64,000 bases of DNA from an uncultured Saprospiraceae bacterium (GTDB lineage: Bacteria; Bacteroidota; Bacteroidia; Chitinophagales; Saprospiraceae): assembly GCA_937980645.1 (NCBI GenBank), contig CALJPQ010000027.1, positions 1 through 64,000 on the forward strand, written 5' to 3'. A program made the translations under genes and the position numbers. The notes below the pieces were generated by a model that made no database searches, was not told the origin of the DNA, and worked only from the letters and a program-made list of their open reading frames with translations. Positions 48,445 through 57,723 of the stretch are shown piece by piece. Position 1 is the first letter of the stretch, and every line of letters begins with the position of its first letter.

Positions 48445-49551
48445 ATGCCACGAAGACGAGCAGTACAAGTATTCACCCCTCTCTCGAAGGCGCACGACCT
48501 GTTTTTTCAGGTTGGCGCCGACGACCTCCTCATCGCCCGGGAGTTGGTTCGGTACACCACTCCTACGGATATCTACAGCCAGATAGTAATAGAGGAGCTG
48601 CGCCTGGCGCCAACCACCCATGTGAACAGTAACCTGAAGATGGTCATCGGAGATATCGTCTATGAAACTCGCCTACGCCGCAGCGATTGCGAAAGCAAAG
48701 TCCTGATCCTCTTCGAACACAAGAGCGCCCTGCCCTCGAAGCCCATCCAGACACAACTGCTGTCCTACATGGTTCCAGTATGGCAGCAGGACGAACGCGC
48801 CGGCCGCCCTTTGACGCCCATCGTGGTGGTGGTGTTTTATCACGGCAAACGCCCGTGGAAGAAGAAGGACTACTACCGGTTCTTCAAATGCCTTCCCCCG
48901 GGGTGGGAAGACCTGATACCCCACTTTCGCTTCATCCTCTTCGACCTCACTCAGGTGTCGGCTAAAGAAATCCTCCGCCACAAGGACATCGGATTCTTGG
49001 GCGTTATGCTATTGTCTTTTAAATTTGCGCACCAGTGGGAGCGTTTAGCCGAGTACATTCCCGACATGATGGCGCTTATCCCTCAATGGCCCACTAACGA
49101 ACGGGAAAACAGGCTGCTCAAAGCATGGCTCATCTATCTTCAAAACATCCTGGATATGAATAAGATAAAGGCATCCGAATTTATATCGCGCGTCCCGCGC
49201 AGCGGCCAGGAGGCTTACGAAATGCTTGTGGAACTCTTCGGCCCACGTGCCGCCGAAATTATTGGCGAATGGAAAGCAGAACGCATCGCGGCCAAAAAGG
49301 TAGAAGAGGCTAAGCAGCTCATCTATAAGGAAGCCCTCCAAGAGGGTATCGAGAAAGGCCGCCAAGAAGGTCGCGAGGAAGGTCGCGAGGAAGCTATGCG
49401 AGAATACGTCATCAATCTACTGAAAAACTTCCCTGAGTGGAGTGATGCCAGAATTGCCGAATTGACCAAAACCACAGAGGACGTCGTCCGGCAAATACGC
49501 CAGGAGCTCGCCACTCTGCCCAATGGCGATGAGGCAGAGAAGACTTCATGA
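48445..49551 (+). CDS. Rpn-family recombination-promoting nuclease-like protein
   Basis: 368 aa. PD-(D/E)XK-type core: KMVIGDIVYETRLRRSDCESKVLILFEHKSALPSKPIQTQLLSYMV, with D, then E-x-K (FEHKS), as in Rpn/YhgA-like transposase-derived nucleases. The C-terminus has a Glu/Arg/Gly-rich coil (EGIEKGRQEGREEGREEA), a usual tail of this family. Rpn proteins promote RecA-independent recombination and many are mobile or phase-variable. Stands alone, 90 bp after radA. Confidence 0.85.
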   Translation: MPRRRAVQVFTPLSKAHDLFFQVGADDLLIARELVRYTTPTDIYSQIVIEELRLAPTTHVNSNLKMVIGDIVYETRLRRSDCESKVLILFEHKSALPSKPIQTQLLSYMVPVWQQDERAGRPLTPIVVVVFYHGKRPWKKKDYYRFFKCLPPGWEDLIPHFRFILFDLTQVSAKEILRHKDIGFLGVMLLSFKFAHQWERLAEYIPDMMALIPQWPTNERENRLLKAWLIYLQNILDMNKIKASEFISRVPRSGQEAYEMLVELFGPRAAEIIGEWKAERIAAKKVEEAKQLIYKEALQEGIEKGRQEGREEGREEAMREYVINLLKNFPEWSDARIAELTKTTEDVVRQIRQELATLPNGDEAEKTS

Positions 49552-49599
49552 AACACACCTTCCAATAGCCCACCCGCTGCCCATTGCGGTGGGAAAAGG

Positions 49600-49635
49600 A
49601 GCGCCGCTCTGCGTACGAAAGACGAGAGCGGCGCT
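49600..49635. terminator. Terminator-like hairpin between convergent genes
   Basis: AGCGCCGCTCT pairs perfectly with AGAGCGGCGCT (11 bp, 14-nt loop). Plus tail TTCGTTCATTT; minus tail TCCTTTTCCC. A second weaker hairpin (CCCACCCGC/GCGGTGGG) lies just before it. Confidence 0.6.
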
Positions 49636-49677
49636 TCGTTCATTTAAGAGCATTTTTGTGCCTATCCGGGTCAAATT

Positions 49678-52623
49678 TTAGCGTTGCACCACGAGTTTTC
49701 CGGTACCTGCGAGTGCGCCGTCTCGGGTGATAGAGAAAGCATAGAGGCCGGTGGGCAAGGCGTCGGTACGCAGGTGGAACTGCGGCCCGTCGGCGGCAGA
49801 CTCGTGGGTCAGGCGTCCGGCAGCGTCCCAGATGCGCAGGTGATAGCGCCCCGTGGGAGGTGCTCCGCTCAGGGCAAGCCAGGCGCTGTGGGCGACAGGA
49901 TGCGGAGCGATATGTACCTCATAAGTGGGTAGGTATGGCGTCCAGCTGCTTACCGTCAGGAAGTTTTCGCCGATGCGGTGGCGCGTGGTGTTAGTGATAA
50001 TGGGTTCGTTGAAGTCGAAGTAAATAGCTGCGCTGTTGAGGATATCCGTCTCCAAGGGTGTGTCGGCACGCGGGCGGATGCGAAATTTGACATATCCATG
50101 CGAAGCCGGTTCGTTGGTGTTGCTATCGGGCAGCAGGATGTTTTGGAATTCAAACAGCAAGATGCCTGGCCCTGTGAGGTCGAAGCGGTAGGGATGGCTG
50201 CTACCTCCCGGGCGCACGGTGAGCGGGTCGAGCCAGGGTGAGAGCGAGTCGCGAATGACAACGGTAAAGGCCGTATCGGTACCCGTGTTTTGGAAACGGA
50301 TGAGGTACTCGATTTCCGTGCCTGGGCGCACGTAGCGCGCAGGGCCGTAGCCGATGGGGAAGCCCTGTTTGTCGTTGGGGTCGTAGGACCCAACGTTCCG
50401 GGTACAGTCTATATCTTCTTTAGGTCCGTTTTCACCGGTCGGGAATTGGGCTACAAAACCCGTGCTGAACGAGCCCATTGTCGTGCACCCTTCTACCGAA
50501 AGTATGGGTCGGTCGGCGCGCGGCGTGTACGGTTCCTGTCGGGCCTCAATCCGCCAGGTAGCCCCGTTGGCCGGCACAGCAACGGGCATCGTTTCGCCAG
50601 CCGCCAGCGGCGCCGAGCTGTTCTGGCGGAGCATGATGCCGTCTTCGATGACGATGTATTCCAGCGGCTGACTCATAGGCTGGCTGCCCACGTTGCGCAG
50701 CAGAAAGAGCAGCGAGTCGCCGACGCACTGCGAGCGTACCTCCACATGCGCACCCGACCACAGCGGATGCACCGGCTCGCACAGCGAGTCAGGCAGGATG
50801 CGGACCTTGGAGCAATGCGTCTGGCCCAGCGTAGCCTGGCAAGAGACGGCGACGCGCACCCAAAACTGTCCGCACTGACCCGGTGGTACGGTACCGAGGT
50901 TGAACTGAAAGGTATTGTTGCCCAGCGGGGTGGCCGGCAAGGCAGCGCCGTCGAAGGCCAGCCACGGGTCTAGCTCAAGCACAATGCGCACATTAGGCAC
51001 CGGCTCGGCGCCCACATTGCAATAGCGCACAGTGTAAAAATTGTTCGAGAAACAGCGCCTTAAGAAAGGCGCGCTCAAGTCCACCGTCAGCCGCGGGCAG
51101 GGCGGGTCGGCCACCTGCACTTCGAAGTTGGCCGTAGCCACGTCGCCGGTCTGATGTAGCTGCACAGGCAGGGCGTTCTGGCAGATAACGTCCTGGCTGT
51201 TTTGCGGAATTAGCCGCACAATATAGGCGCCCGGCACGACGAGCAGCACATAATCGCCCTGCGCGTCAGTGAGGCCGTAGAAGGTATCAATGACACTTTC
51301 GGCCGTTACAAACCACGTGGGCAGGCCCGTTTCGGCGGGGTCGGCCTGGCAATTTTGGTTCTTGTCGTAGGTTACCCGCCCGGTGATGCGCGTGCAGGGT
51401 GGCGCGTCGGCAGGCACATCTACCATCAGCGTCAGCGTGCAGTTCAGCGTGTCATATACCGTAACCCGATACAACCCGGGCAGCGGCTGGTGTACCGTCA
51501 GGCCGTAGTAAATCTGGACAGTGTCGGCGTATTGCCATTCGGCCCAGTAAGGCGGCACTCCGCCACGCACACTAATGCTGGCCGCATCTTCGCACACCAG
51601 CACGCGCACGACTTCCAGAGGTGCCGTCGGGCCGGGTATGGTGTACTGGTACAACATCGTGCAACCTCGAGCGTCGGTGATGGTCAGCGTGTAATGGCCT
51701 GCTACCAGATGCTGAATGCTTCGCGTCGTGCTCGTAAAGCCATTCGGCCCGGCCCATTGAAAGGTGTACGGGGGTGTACCTCCCCAGAGCGAGTCTATGC
51801 GAATGGCGCCGCTGTGGTCGCTGAAACACCGAACCGGCGTAATCAGCGGCCATATCGGCTGAATGGGGGCCGGTGAGGTAAGCACAAACGTCTGAACCAC
51901 AGAGCAACCAACCGCATCAACTACGGTGAGTACGTACGTACCCGGCGGCAAGTTGCTAATGGTAGGCCCCCCTGTGGCCCCCGTTGACCATACAAACGTC
52001 AGCGGTGGCGTGCCACCAATGGCGGTTACCGAGATAGCGCCATCTGTACCGCCTGGGCAACTGATGGGTGTTGCGCTGGGTACCAGCGTAATGGCGGGCG
52101 GCTGAACGACCACTGCCGTATCGCACGCCGAGCAGCCATTGGCCGGGTTGGCCACGCAAAGCGTGTACGTGCCCGCCACCGAAACGGCTGGATGGGGACT
52201 CCCACTGACAAAATTGCCAGGTCCAGTCCAGGTAAATATAGCCCCCGGCGTGTTAGAAGCGCCACTTAGCTGAAGCGAGTCGCCGCACGGCATGAAGCCA
52301 CCCGTGGCCGTAACGTCAGGCGCCACTGTGTCTTCTGTTACCACCACCTCGTCCGTCGCCGTGCAGCCCGTACCCGGGTCAGTAATCGTCAGCGAATATA
52401 TGCCAGGAGCCCAGACAACAGGATTCTGTAAGGAAGAAGTAAAACCATTGGGGCCAGCCCAAGAATATTGCGCATTGGGCACATTGGAACTGCCTGTAAG
52501 GACCACAAAGGAGTCCACACAGGTCAGCGTCCTGTCCGGCCCGGCATCCGCCGTACACTGCGCCATTAAGGCGCGGTCACCCAGCAACAGCAACAAAACG
52601 AGAAGCCAATTTTTCTTTTTCAT
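49678..52623 (-). CDS. Large SprB/PKD-like repeat protein with DUF7619-type and T9SS type A domains
   Basis: 981 aa. Signal peptide (LLVLLLLLGDRALMAQ), Ig/PKD-like units (SSNVPNAQYSWAGPNGFTSS, SNTPGAIFTWTGPGNF), SprB repeats (SCPGGTDGAISVTAIGG, CFSDHSGAIRIDSLWGG), a prealbumin-like unit (TRITGRVTYDKNQNCQAD), then a DUF7619-like beta domain (SYDPNDKQGFPIGYG, YLIRFQNTGTDTAFTVVIRDSLSPWLD, NSAAIYFDFNEPIITNTTRHRI) and a type A sorting tail (PTYEVHIAPHPVAHSAWL to LVVQR). A secreted adhesin or matrix protein. Confidence 0.88.
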   Translation of the reverse strand: MKKKNWLLVLLLLLGDRALMAQCTADAGPDRTLTCVDSFVVLTGSSNVPNAQYSWAGPNGFTSSLQNPVVWAPGIYSLTITDPGTGCTATDEVVVTEDTVAPDVTATGGFMPCGDSLQLSGASNTPGAIFTWTGPGNFVSGSPHPAVSVAGTYTLCVANPANGCSACDTAVVVQPPAITLVPSATPISCPGGTDGAISVTAIGGTPPLTFVWSTGATGGPTISNLPPGTYVLTVVDAVGCSVVQTFVLTSPAPIQPIWPLITPVRCFSDHSGAIRIDSLWGGTPPYTFQWAGPNGFTSTTRSIQHLVAGHYTLTITDARGCTMLYQYTIPGPTAPLEVVRVLVCEDAASISVRGGVPPYWAEWQYADTVQIYYGLTVHQPLPGLYRVTVYDTLNCTLTLMVDVPADAPPCTRITGRVTYDKNQNCQADPAETGLPTWFVTAESVIDTFYGLTDAQGDYVLLVVPGAYIVRLIPQNSQDVICQNALPVQLHQTGDVATANFEVQVADPPCPRLTVDLSAPFLRRCFSNNFYTVRYCNVGAEPVPNVRIVLELDPWLAFDGAALPATPLGNNTFQFNLGTVPPGQCGQFWVRVAVSCQATLGQTHCSKVRILPDSLCEPVHPLWSGAHVEVRSQCVGDSLLFLLRNVGSQPMSQPLEYIVIEDGIMLRQNSSAPLAAGETMPVAVPANGATWRIEARQEPYTPRADRPILSVEGCTTMGSFSTGFVAQFPTGENGPKEDIDCTRNVGSYDPNDKQGFPIGYGPARYVRPGTEIEYLIRFQNTGTDTAFTVVIRDSLSPWLDPLTVRPGGSSHPYRFDLTGPGILLFEFQNILLPDSNTNEPASHGYVKFRIRPRADTPLETDILNSAAIYFDFNEPIITNTTRHRIGENFLTVSSWTPYLPTYEVHIAPHPVAHSAWLALSGAPPTGRYHLRIWDAAGRLTHESAADGPQFHLRTDALPTGLYAFSITRDGALAGTGKLVVQR

Positions 52624-52721
52624 GTGCTGAAAGACATTTCACGGGTTAAACGATGGCACAAAGGTGCGCCCCCTTTACAGCGGCATGCAAAGACAAAATT
52701 TTGAAATTGTAGCCGTCTTTT

Positions 52722-52755
52722 CAGATTTTCATTTTTTTAAAAAATTGAAAATCTG
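52722..52755. repeat. AT-rich 34-bp near-perfect palindrome
   Basis: CAGATTTTCA and TGAAAATCTG arms around a T7A6 centre. It lies in a 400-bp gap (52624-53023) between divergent genes that otherwise holds no gene I can support. Possible operator or cruciform. Confidence 0.7.
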
Positions 52756-52956
52756 CTTTTTGAAATAAAAAAGCCCAAAAAATTGTAGCCGGTACTGCAC
52801 CTTTGCTCCACCTTTCGGCGGGCAAATAGCCGTTTGAATGGCGTTTGAGCACGGCGGCTAAATGCCGCTTTCGTTGCCAACAGCCCCGGAGAGCGTTCTT
52901 TATTTTCACCCGTAGCATTGTCTGAAATTTGCCTATGTTTTTGGATAGCTACTCCA

Positions 52957-52996
52957 GCCGAGGCGACTCCTCCTAAAAAGGAAGTGTCGCCTCGGC
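52957..52996 (+). other. Strong hairpin just upstream of the gene at 53024
   Basis: GCCGAGGCGAC pairs perfectly with GTCGCCTCGGC (11 bp), loop of 18 nt holding TCCT/AGGA. Ends 27 nt before the ATG. With no gene reading in from upstream on this strand, it may be a 5'-leader structure or a leftover of a repeat. Confidence 0.65.
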
Positions 52997-53023
52997 AACG
53001 CACTTTTCAATGCTCATTCCCCT

Positions 53024-54430
53024 ATGGAGAAAACCCGGCTTTGGGAGGCCTTTTCGGTGCTGAGCAAGAGCGAGTTGCGCGCCTTTGACCGGTGGGTACG
53101 CTCGCCTTTTTTTAATCAGAAAGAGCACTTAGTGCGCCTGTGCGCCTACCTGCGCCAGTGCCACGAAGCTGGGCGTTTGCCCGAAAGCGAAGGCGCTTTT
53201 GGCGCTGCCTACCCGGAGCAAGCGTACGACGACCAGAAACTGCGCTTAGCCAACAGCGACCTGCTGGCCCTGCTCGAACATTTCTGGATGTACGAAGAGG
53301 CTTTTGCTGACTTCGAGCGCAACAAAATCCACCTGGCCAGTGCCTACCGAAAACGCAACCTGCCCAAACACTGCCAGACGGCCCTGCGCGAAGCCCGCGA
53401 AAGCTGCGACCACCGCCCATGGCGCGACGCCGAACACTTAGACGACCTGCACCGCATCGAACTGGAAGCCTTCCAGCTGGCCTCGGCAACGAAACGCTAC
53501 GAGGCCTTCAACCTGCAGGAAATTTCCGACTTGCTGGACAAAACATACGTTGCACGCAAGCTGCGCCATGTGTGCTTTGCCCTGTCGCACCAGGCCGTAA
53601 CGCGCACGCCCTACCGCTTTGGCCTATTGGAAGCCGCACTGAAGCATGTCGAGCAGGAAGGATGGCTCGACACTCCGGCCATCGCCCTATACTACTACGC
53701 CTGCCATTTCTTGGCCAACTCAGGGGCTGAGGCATCCTTTGAGCGCTTTCGCGAAATGCTGTCGGCAGCCGCCGAACAATTCCCAACCGACGAGCTGCGC
53801 GCTCTTTATCTGCTGGCCCTCAACTTCAGCATCAAAAAAAGCAACGACACGGGCAGGACCGACTGGTACCGCATCACGCTGGGCCTCTACCAGCAAGCAC
53901 TTGAACGCGAACTGCTATTAGAGAATGTTATGCTCTCGCGCTTTGCCTATCACAACATCGTGGGGGTAGCCGTACGTTTGGGCGAGGTAACGTGGGCCGA
54001 GCAATTCATCCACCAGTACCGGCCCGCACTGGAGAAAAGCTACCGCGAAGCTGCTTTCAGCTTCAATATGGCGCGCGTAGCCTATGCGCGGGGCGCCTAT
54101 GGCGATGCACTGCTTTACTTGCAAAAAGCTGACTACAAGGATTTTATCAACGGCATGAACGCCCGCATTTTGCTGCTTAAAATCTACTACGAAAGCCGCG
54201 AATACGACCTGCTGGAGAGCCACTTAGACCGCATTCAGCACTTCGTCCGGCGGCAGCAAGCCGTAGGCTACCACCGCGACAACTACCTGAATATCGCTCG
54301 CTACACCCGCGCGCTCATGCGCCTACCCCCCGGCGACGCGCAGGCCGCTGCCGAACTGCGCCACCAGATAGCTGCGGAAATGGTCTTGACAGAAAAAGAA
54401 TGGCTTTTGGCCCAGTTGCCTGCCGAATAA
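53024..54430 (+). CDS. Conserved hypothetical helical (solenoid-like) protein
   Basis: 468 aa. Begins MEKTRLWEAFSVLSKSELRAFDRWVRSPFFNQKE, a start I associate with hypothetical proteins of Saprospiria-like genomes. The rest is helix-rich with TPR-like pairs (ALLEHFWMYEEAFADFERNKIHLASAYRKRNL, SFNMARVAYARGAYGDALLYLQKADY). No signal peptide or membrane helix, so cytoplasmic. No known function. A subtilisin gene with its own promoter follows 79 bp later. Confidence 0.75.
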   Translation: MEKTRLWEAFSVLSKSELRAFDRWVRSPFFNQKEHLVRLCAYLRQCHEAGRLPESEGAFGAAYPEQAYDDQKLRLANSDLLALLEHFWMYEEAFADFERNKIHLASAYRKRNLPKHCQTALREARESCDHRPWRDAEHLDDLHRIELEAFQLASATKRYEAFNLQEISDLLDKTYVARKLRHVCFALSHQAVTRTPYRFGLLEAALKHVEQEGWLDTPAIALYYYACHFLANSGAEASFERFREMLSAAAEQFPTDELRALYLLALNFSIKKSNDTGRTDWYRITLGLYQQALERELLLENVMLSRFAYHNIVGVAVRLGEVTWAEQFIHQYRPALEKSYREAAFSFNMARVAYARGAYGDALLYLQKADYKDFINGMNARILLLKIYYESREYDLLESHLDRIQHFVRRQQAVGYHRDNYLNIARYTRALMRLPPGDAQAAAELRHQIAAEMVLTEKEWLLAQLPAE

Positions 54431-54454
54431 GCGCAATGCAGTGCATCTCCAAAC

Positions 54455-54462
54455 TAAATTTG
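54455..54462 (+). promoter_or_regulatory. Promoter -7 element (TAAATTTG) of the subtilisin gene
   Basis: TAnnTTTG match 47 nt before ATG 54510. It also lies past the TTG start at 54441, supporting the shorter protein. Confidence 0.5.
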
Positions 54463-54509
54463 CAGGCCGTTTTCACTTATTATCATCACTCTTTGAACCT
54501 CGTGTGTTT

Positions 54510-57500
54510 ATGCGTGCTCCTTCCTCCTCCTTTGCACAGAGCGCTGCCCGCCTTCTGGCAGCCCTTTGTCTGATGCTGACAACCCATCTGCTACTGGCCC
54601 AATCGGGCAAAATAGACGTAGAGCTGGCTCAACGCCTGGCCGCCGACCCTGTGGGGCCACACCCGGCCATCATCGTCCTGGCCGACCGGGTGGATACACG
54701 CGCCCTGCTGCTGCGCTTCGAGGCCGAGCAAACGCCTCTGGCCGAACGCTCCTATCAAGTTATCACTCAGCTGCAAGCCAAAGCAGGATCTACGCAGCCG
54801 GCCGTGCTGGAGCGCCTGCGCGAGCTAAGCGGTGTGGATAGGGGTAGTATCTATGCACTCTGGGTGGTGAATGCCGTCTACGTGCGGGCCAACGCGGCAG
54901 CCCTGATGCGCATCGCCAGCTGGCCCGAAGTCGGCGAAATTGTTTGGGATGCACCCGTCGAAATCATGATGCCCGTCAGCCGCCAGCCTGCGGCGGGCAT
55001 CCCTAACGGCAAAGAGCCCGGTCTGGCCGCCATCAAAGCGCCTTTCATGTGGAACTTAGGCTACACGGGCTATGGGCGAAAAGCGCTCGTCATTGACACT
55101 GGTAACGACGCCGACCATCCGGCTATGCGGGCCAACTACTGGGGCCACCAGGTGCCTCGCTCGCAGGCCTGGAGCGGCAGTGGCCATCCTGAAGACTGTG
55201 CCGAACACGGCACCCACGTAACGGGTACGGTGTGCGGCATTGACCGCCTGACCAACGACACCATCGGCGTGGCCTTCGATGCCCACTGGATGGGCGGTCC
55301 AATGTTCTTTCCGGTAGGCAACGAGCTGGGTTGCACCTCGTCGTTCAACCAGACCGTCATCTCTAATGTGGCTACTATGCAATGGGCCCTCGATCCTGAC
55401 GGCAATGTGGCCACCACCAACGATCAGCCCGATGTGGTAAACTGCTCGTGGCGCGCCAGCCTATTCTCTTGTGGCAACTCGCTGGCCATCGCCACGCTTA
55501 ATGCGCTGGAAGCAGCCGGCATTGGCGTGGTGTGGGCGGCAGGCAACAACGGCCCGGGCGCCAGCACGGTGGACTCTGGCGCTGCTATAAACATGGACTT
55601 GGTGAACACTTTTGCTGTAGGTGCTGTGAATGGCGCTAATCCAAACTTTCCGATAGCGGACTTCTCCAGCCGTGGCCCCAGCCCTTGCGGTGGCTCCGGC
55701 CCGCTAGCCATCAAGCCCGAAGTGGTGGCGCCTGGTGTATCTGTCCGCTCAGCGGTGCCGGGCACGGGCTACCAATCGTTCAACGGCACCTCGATGGCAG
55801 CGCCTCACGCTTCGGGCGCCTTAGTGCTATTGCGCCAGGCGTTTCCCAACCTGTCGGGCATCCAATTGAAATTAGCCCTCTATTTCTCGGCGCGCGACCT
55901 GGGCGCTCCTGGAGAGGACAATACCCACGGGCGTGGCATGATTGATCTGGAGGCGGCTTACAACTATTTAATTCAGCAGGGGCACACGCCTGCACCAGCA
56001 CCCGCGCAGGCACTCGACGTGCTGACCGTAAATGCGCAGGTCAGTGGCCGATGTCTGGGCCCTGTGAACGCTTCGGTTACGTTTGAAAATGCTGGCACAA
56101 CACCCATCACTTCGCTGGAAATCCGCTACGGCATCGAGGGCAGTGCGCTGCAAACCATGCAGTGGACGGGCAACTTGCAGCCCAACGCCTCTATTACGAT
56201 TGACCTGCCGCCCTTAGACGGCGTAACGCCGGGCGAACGCGACTACGTGGTGGAATTGCACAACCCCAACGGCCAGCCCGACGACCGCCCGCTTAACAAC
56301 CGCTTCAAGCGCACGTTTGAAATGGCCAATGAAGAGTATCCGCGCGCCGAAGTGCTTCAGCAGCAGCCCGTTTGCTCAGGGGCGCGCGTACTGCTGGAAT
56401 ACAAAGGCGATCTGGCACCGCAAGAGGATGCTCAGTGGTTCAACACGCCCTTAGTGGCTTCGCCCATCGCCCGAGGGCCATACTTCCTGACGCCCCCCCT
56501 GACGCAGAATACGACTTACTACGTCAGCGAGTCGGCCTTTCACAAAGTAGGCCGCCCCGATCTGGCGGCAGGCACCAATAGCTCCAACAGTGTGGAAGGC
56601 GGTCTGGTCTTCAACGCACTCAAGCCGTTCATTCTGCGCTCGGTGAAGGTGTATGCCGACCAGACAGGCGTGCGCACTGTGCGGCTGCTGGATAAAGACG
56701 GCAATGTAATTGTTACGCGCCCTGTCGTCATCACACAGACGGGCGAGGTGCGTATTTCGCTGAACATCAATGTGCCGAAGGCAGAGAAGTTGGCTTTAGT
56801 GCTGACGGGCACCAACCAGTTGCGGCACTCGGTGGGGGCTACGGGCTTTCCGTACATCGTGCCGGGCGTGGTCAATATCACGGCTGGCCGCACGCCCGCC
56901 GGGGCGAGCACGACACTATTCTACTACTATTTCTTCGACTGGGAAATCGAGGTCCCTTCCGTGTGTGGACGTACCTCGATTCCTATCGAGGTGAAACCCG
57001 GTACTGCGCCAACCGTTTCTTTTACCACTTCGACAGACACTGTTTTTTTGCCTGGGCCGGGTATGGTAACGTTTGCAGACCAGACACCCGGGGCGGTTTC
57101 CTGGCTGTGGCTCTTTGGCAATGGCCAGACGGGTACTTCAGCGCAGGACACGGCCACCTATCAGCAGGAAGGTACCTACCGGGTACGGCTCGTGGTTACG
57201 ACAGCCGACGGCTGCTCGAATGCAGTGGAGAAAGATATCTTCGTGCGCAATACGGTTTCGGCCCCGGCAGCGCCGCAACAGCGCGTGCAGCTGAGCCTCT
57301 TCCCTAATCCGGCCGGCGAGCAGCTGAACATTGCGCTGCACGGTGTGGCAGCTTTGCCCAGCAGCCTGGAACTGACGGTGGTCAATGCGCTGGGGCAGGT
57401 AGTTATCCAGCAACCGCGTGCGGTATTTGGCCCAGATGGGCGCTGCACGCTCGATGTGTCGTCGTTGCCGCCCGGGCACTACGTCGTCCGGGTGCGTGCC

Positions 57501-57542
57501 GAGGGTCAGTGGTGGGGTGCCGCCGTATTTGTGCGCCATTGA
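54510..57542 (+). CDS. Secreted subtilisin-like (S8) protease with PKD and T9SS type A domains
   Basis: 1010 aa from ATG 54510. Signal peptide (LLAALCLMLTTHLLLAQ), propeptide-like region, and an S8 catalytic domain with Asp in ALVIDTGNDADHP (about residue 196), His in CAEHGTHVTGTVCGI (about 232), the oxyanion Asn region WAAGNNGPG and Ser in FNGTSMAAPHASGALVL (about 427). Beta domains follow, then a PKD domain (AVSWLWLFGNGQTGTSAQDTATYQQEGTYRV) and a type A sorting domain (LSLFPNPAGEQLNI, VVNALGQVV, LPPGHYVVRV). An extracellular or surface protease. Confidence 0.92.
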   Translation: MRAPSSSFAQSAARLLAALCLMLTTHLLLAQSGKIDVELAQRLAADPVGPHPAIIVLADRVDTRALLLRFEAEQTPLAERSYQVITQLQAKAGSTQPAVLERLRELSGVDRGSIYALWVVNAVYVRANAAALMRIASWPEVGEIVWDAPVEIMMPVSRQPAAGIPNGKEPGLAAIKAPFMWNLGYTGYGRKALVIDTGNDADHPAMRANYWGHQVPRSQAWSGSGHPEDCAEHGTHVTGTVCGIDRLTNDTIGVAFDAHWMGGPMFFPVGNELGCTSSFNQTVISNVATMQWALDPDGNVATTNDQPDVVNCSWRASLFSCGNSLAIATLNALEAAGIGVVWAAGNNGPGASTVDSGAAINMDLVNTFAVGAVNGANPNFPIADFSSRGPSPCGGSGPLAIKPEVVAPGVSVRSAVPGTGYQSFNGTSMAAPHASGALVLLRQAFPNLSGIQLKLALYFSARDLGAPGEDNTHGRGMIDLEAAYNYLIQQGHTPAPAPAQALDVLTVNAQVSGRCLGPVNASVTFENAGTTPITSLEIRYGIEGSALQTMQWTGNLQPNASITIDLPPLDGVTPGERDYVVELHNPNGQPDDRPLNNRFKRTFEMANEEYPRAEVLQQQPVCSGARVLLEYKGDLAPQEDAQWFNTPLVASPIARGPYFLTPPLTQNTTYYVSESAFHKVGRPDLAAGTNSSNSVEGGLVFNALKPFILRSVKVYADQTGVRTVRLLDKDGNVIVTRPVVITQTGEVRISLNINVPKAEKLALVLTGTNQLRHSVGATGFPYIVPGVVNITAGRTPAGASTTLFYYYFFDWEIEVPSVCGRTSIPIEVKPGTAPTVSFTTSTDTVFLPGPGMVTFADQTPGAVSWLWLFGNGQTGTSAQDTATYQQEGTYRVRLVVTTADGCSNAVEKDIFVRNTVSAPAAPQQRVQLSLFPNPAGEQLNIALHGVAALPSSLELTVVNALGQVVIQQPRAVFGPDGRCTLDVSSLPPGHYVVRVRAEGQWWGAAVFVRH

Positions 57543-57560
57543 GCGCGTGCCGAAGGTGCT

Positions 57561-57597
57561 GGCGGATGCGCAGAGGCTATTCTTTAGCGCATCCGCC
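57561..57597 (+). terminator. Hairpin after the subtilisin gene
   Basis: GGCGGATGCGC pairs perfectly with GCGCATCCGCC (11 bp, 15-nt loop), 18 nt past the stop. No T tract follows, so termination is plausible rather than shown. Confidence 0.45.
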
Positions 57598-57723
57598 TGA
57601 AAAGAGCCGTTTTGCTAAAAAAGGCAATTTCACCCACTCATCCGCTAAACCACCGGTCAGGTCAATCGTTTTTACCTGGCTGAAAAAGGGGACAATCGAG
57701 GGTCTCCAGCTGACATTGTTAGA

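Noticed and set aside
48445..49551. Reading the Rpn-like gene as an active transposable element
   Set aside because: No terminal inverted repeats or target-site duplications are visible around it; only the nuclease-like domain is present.
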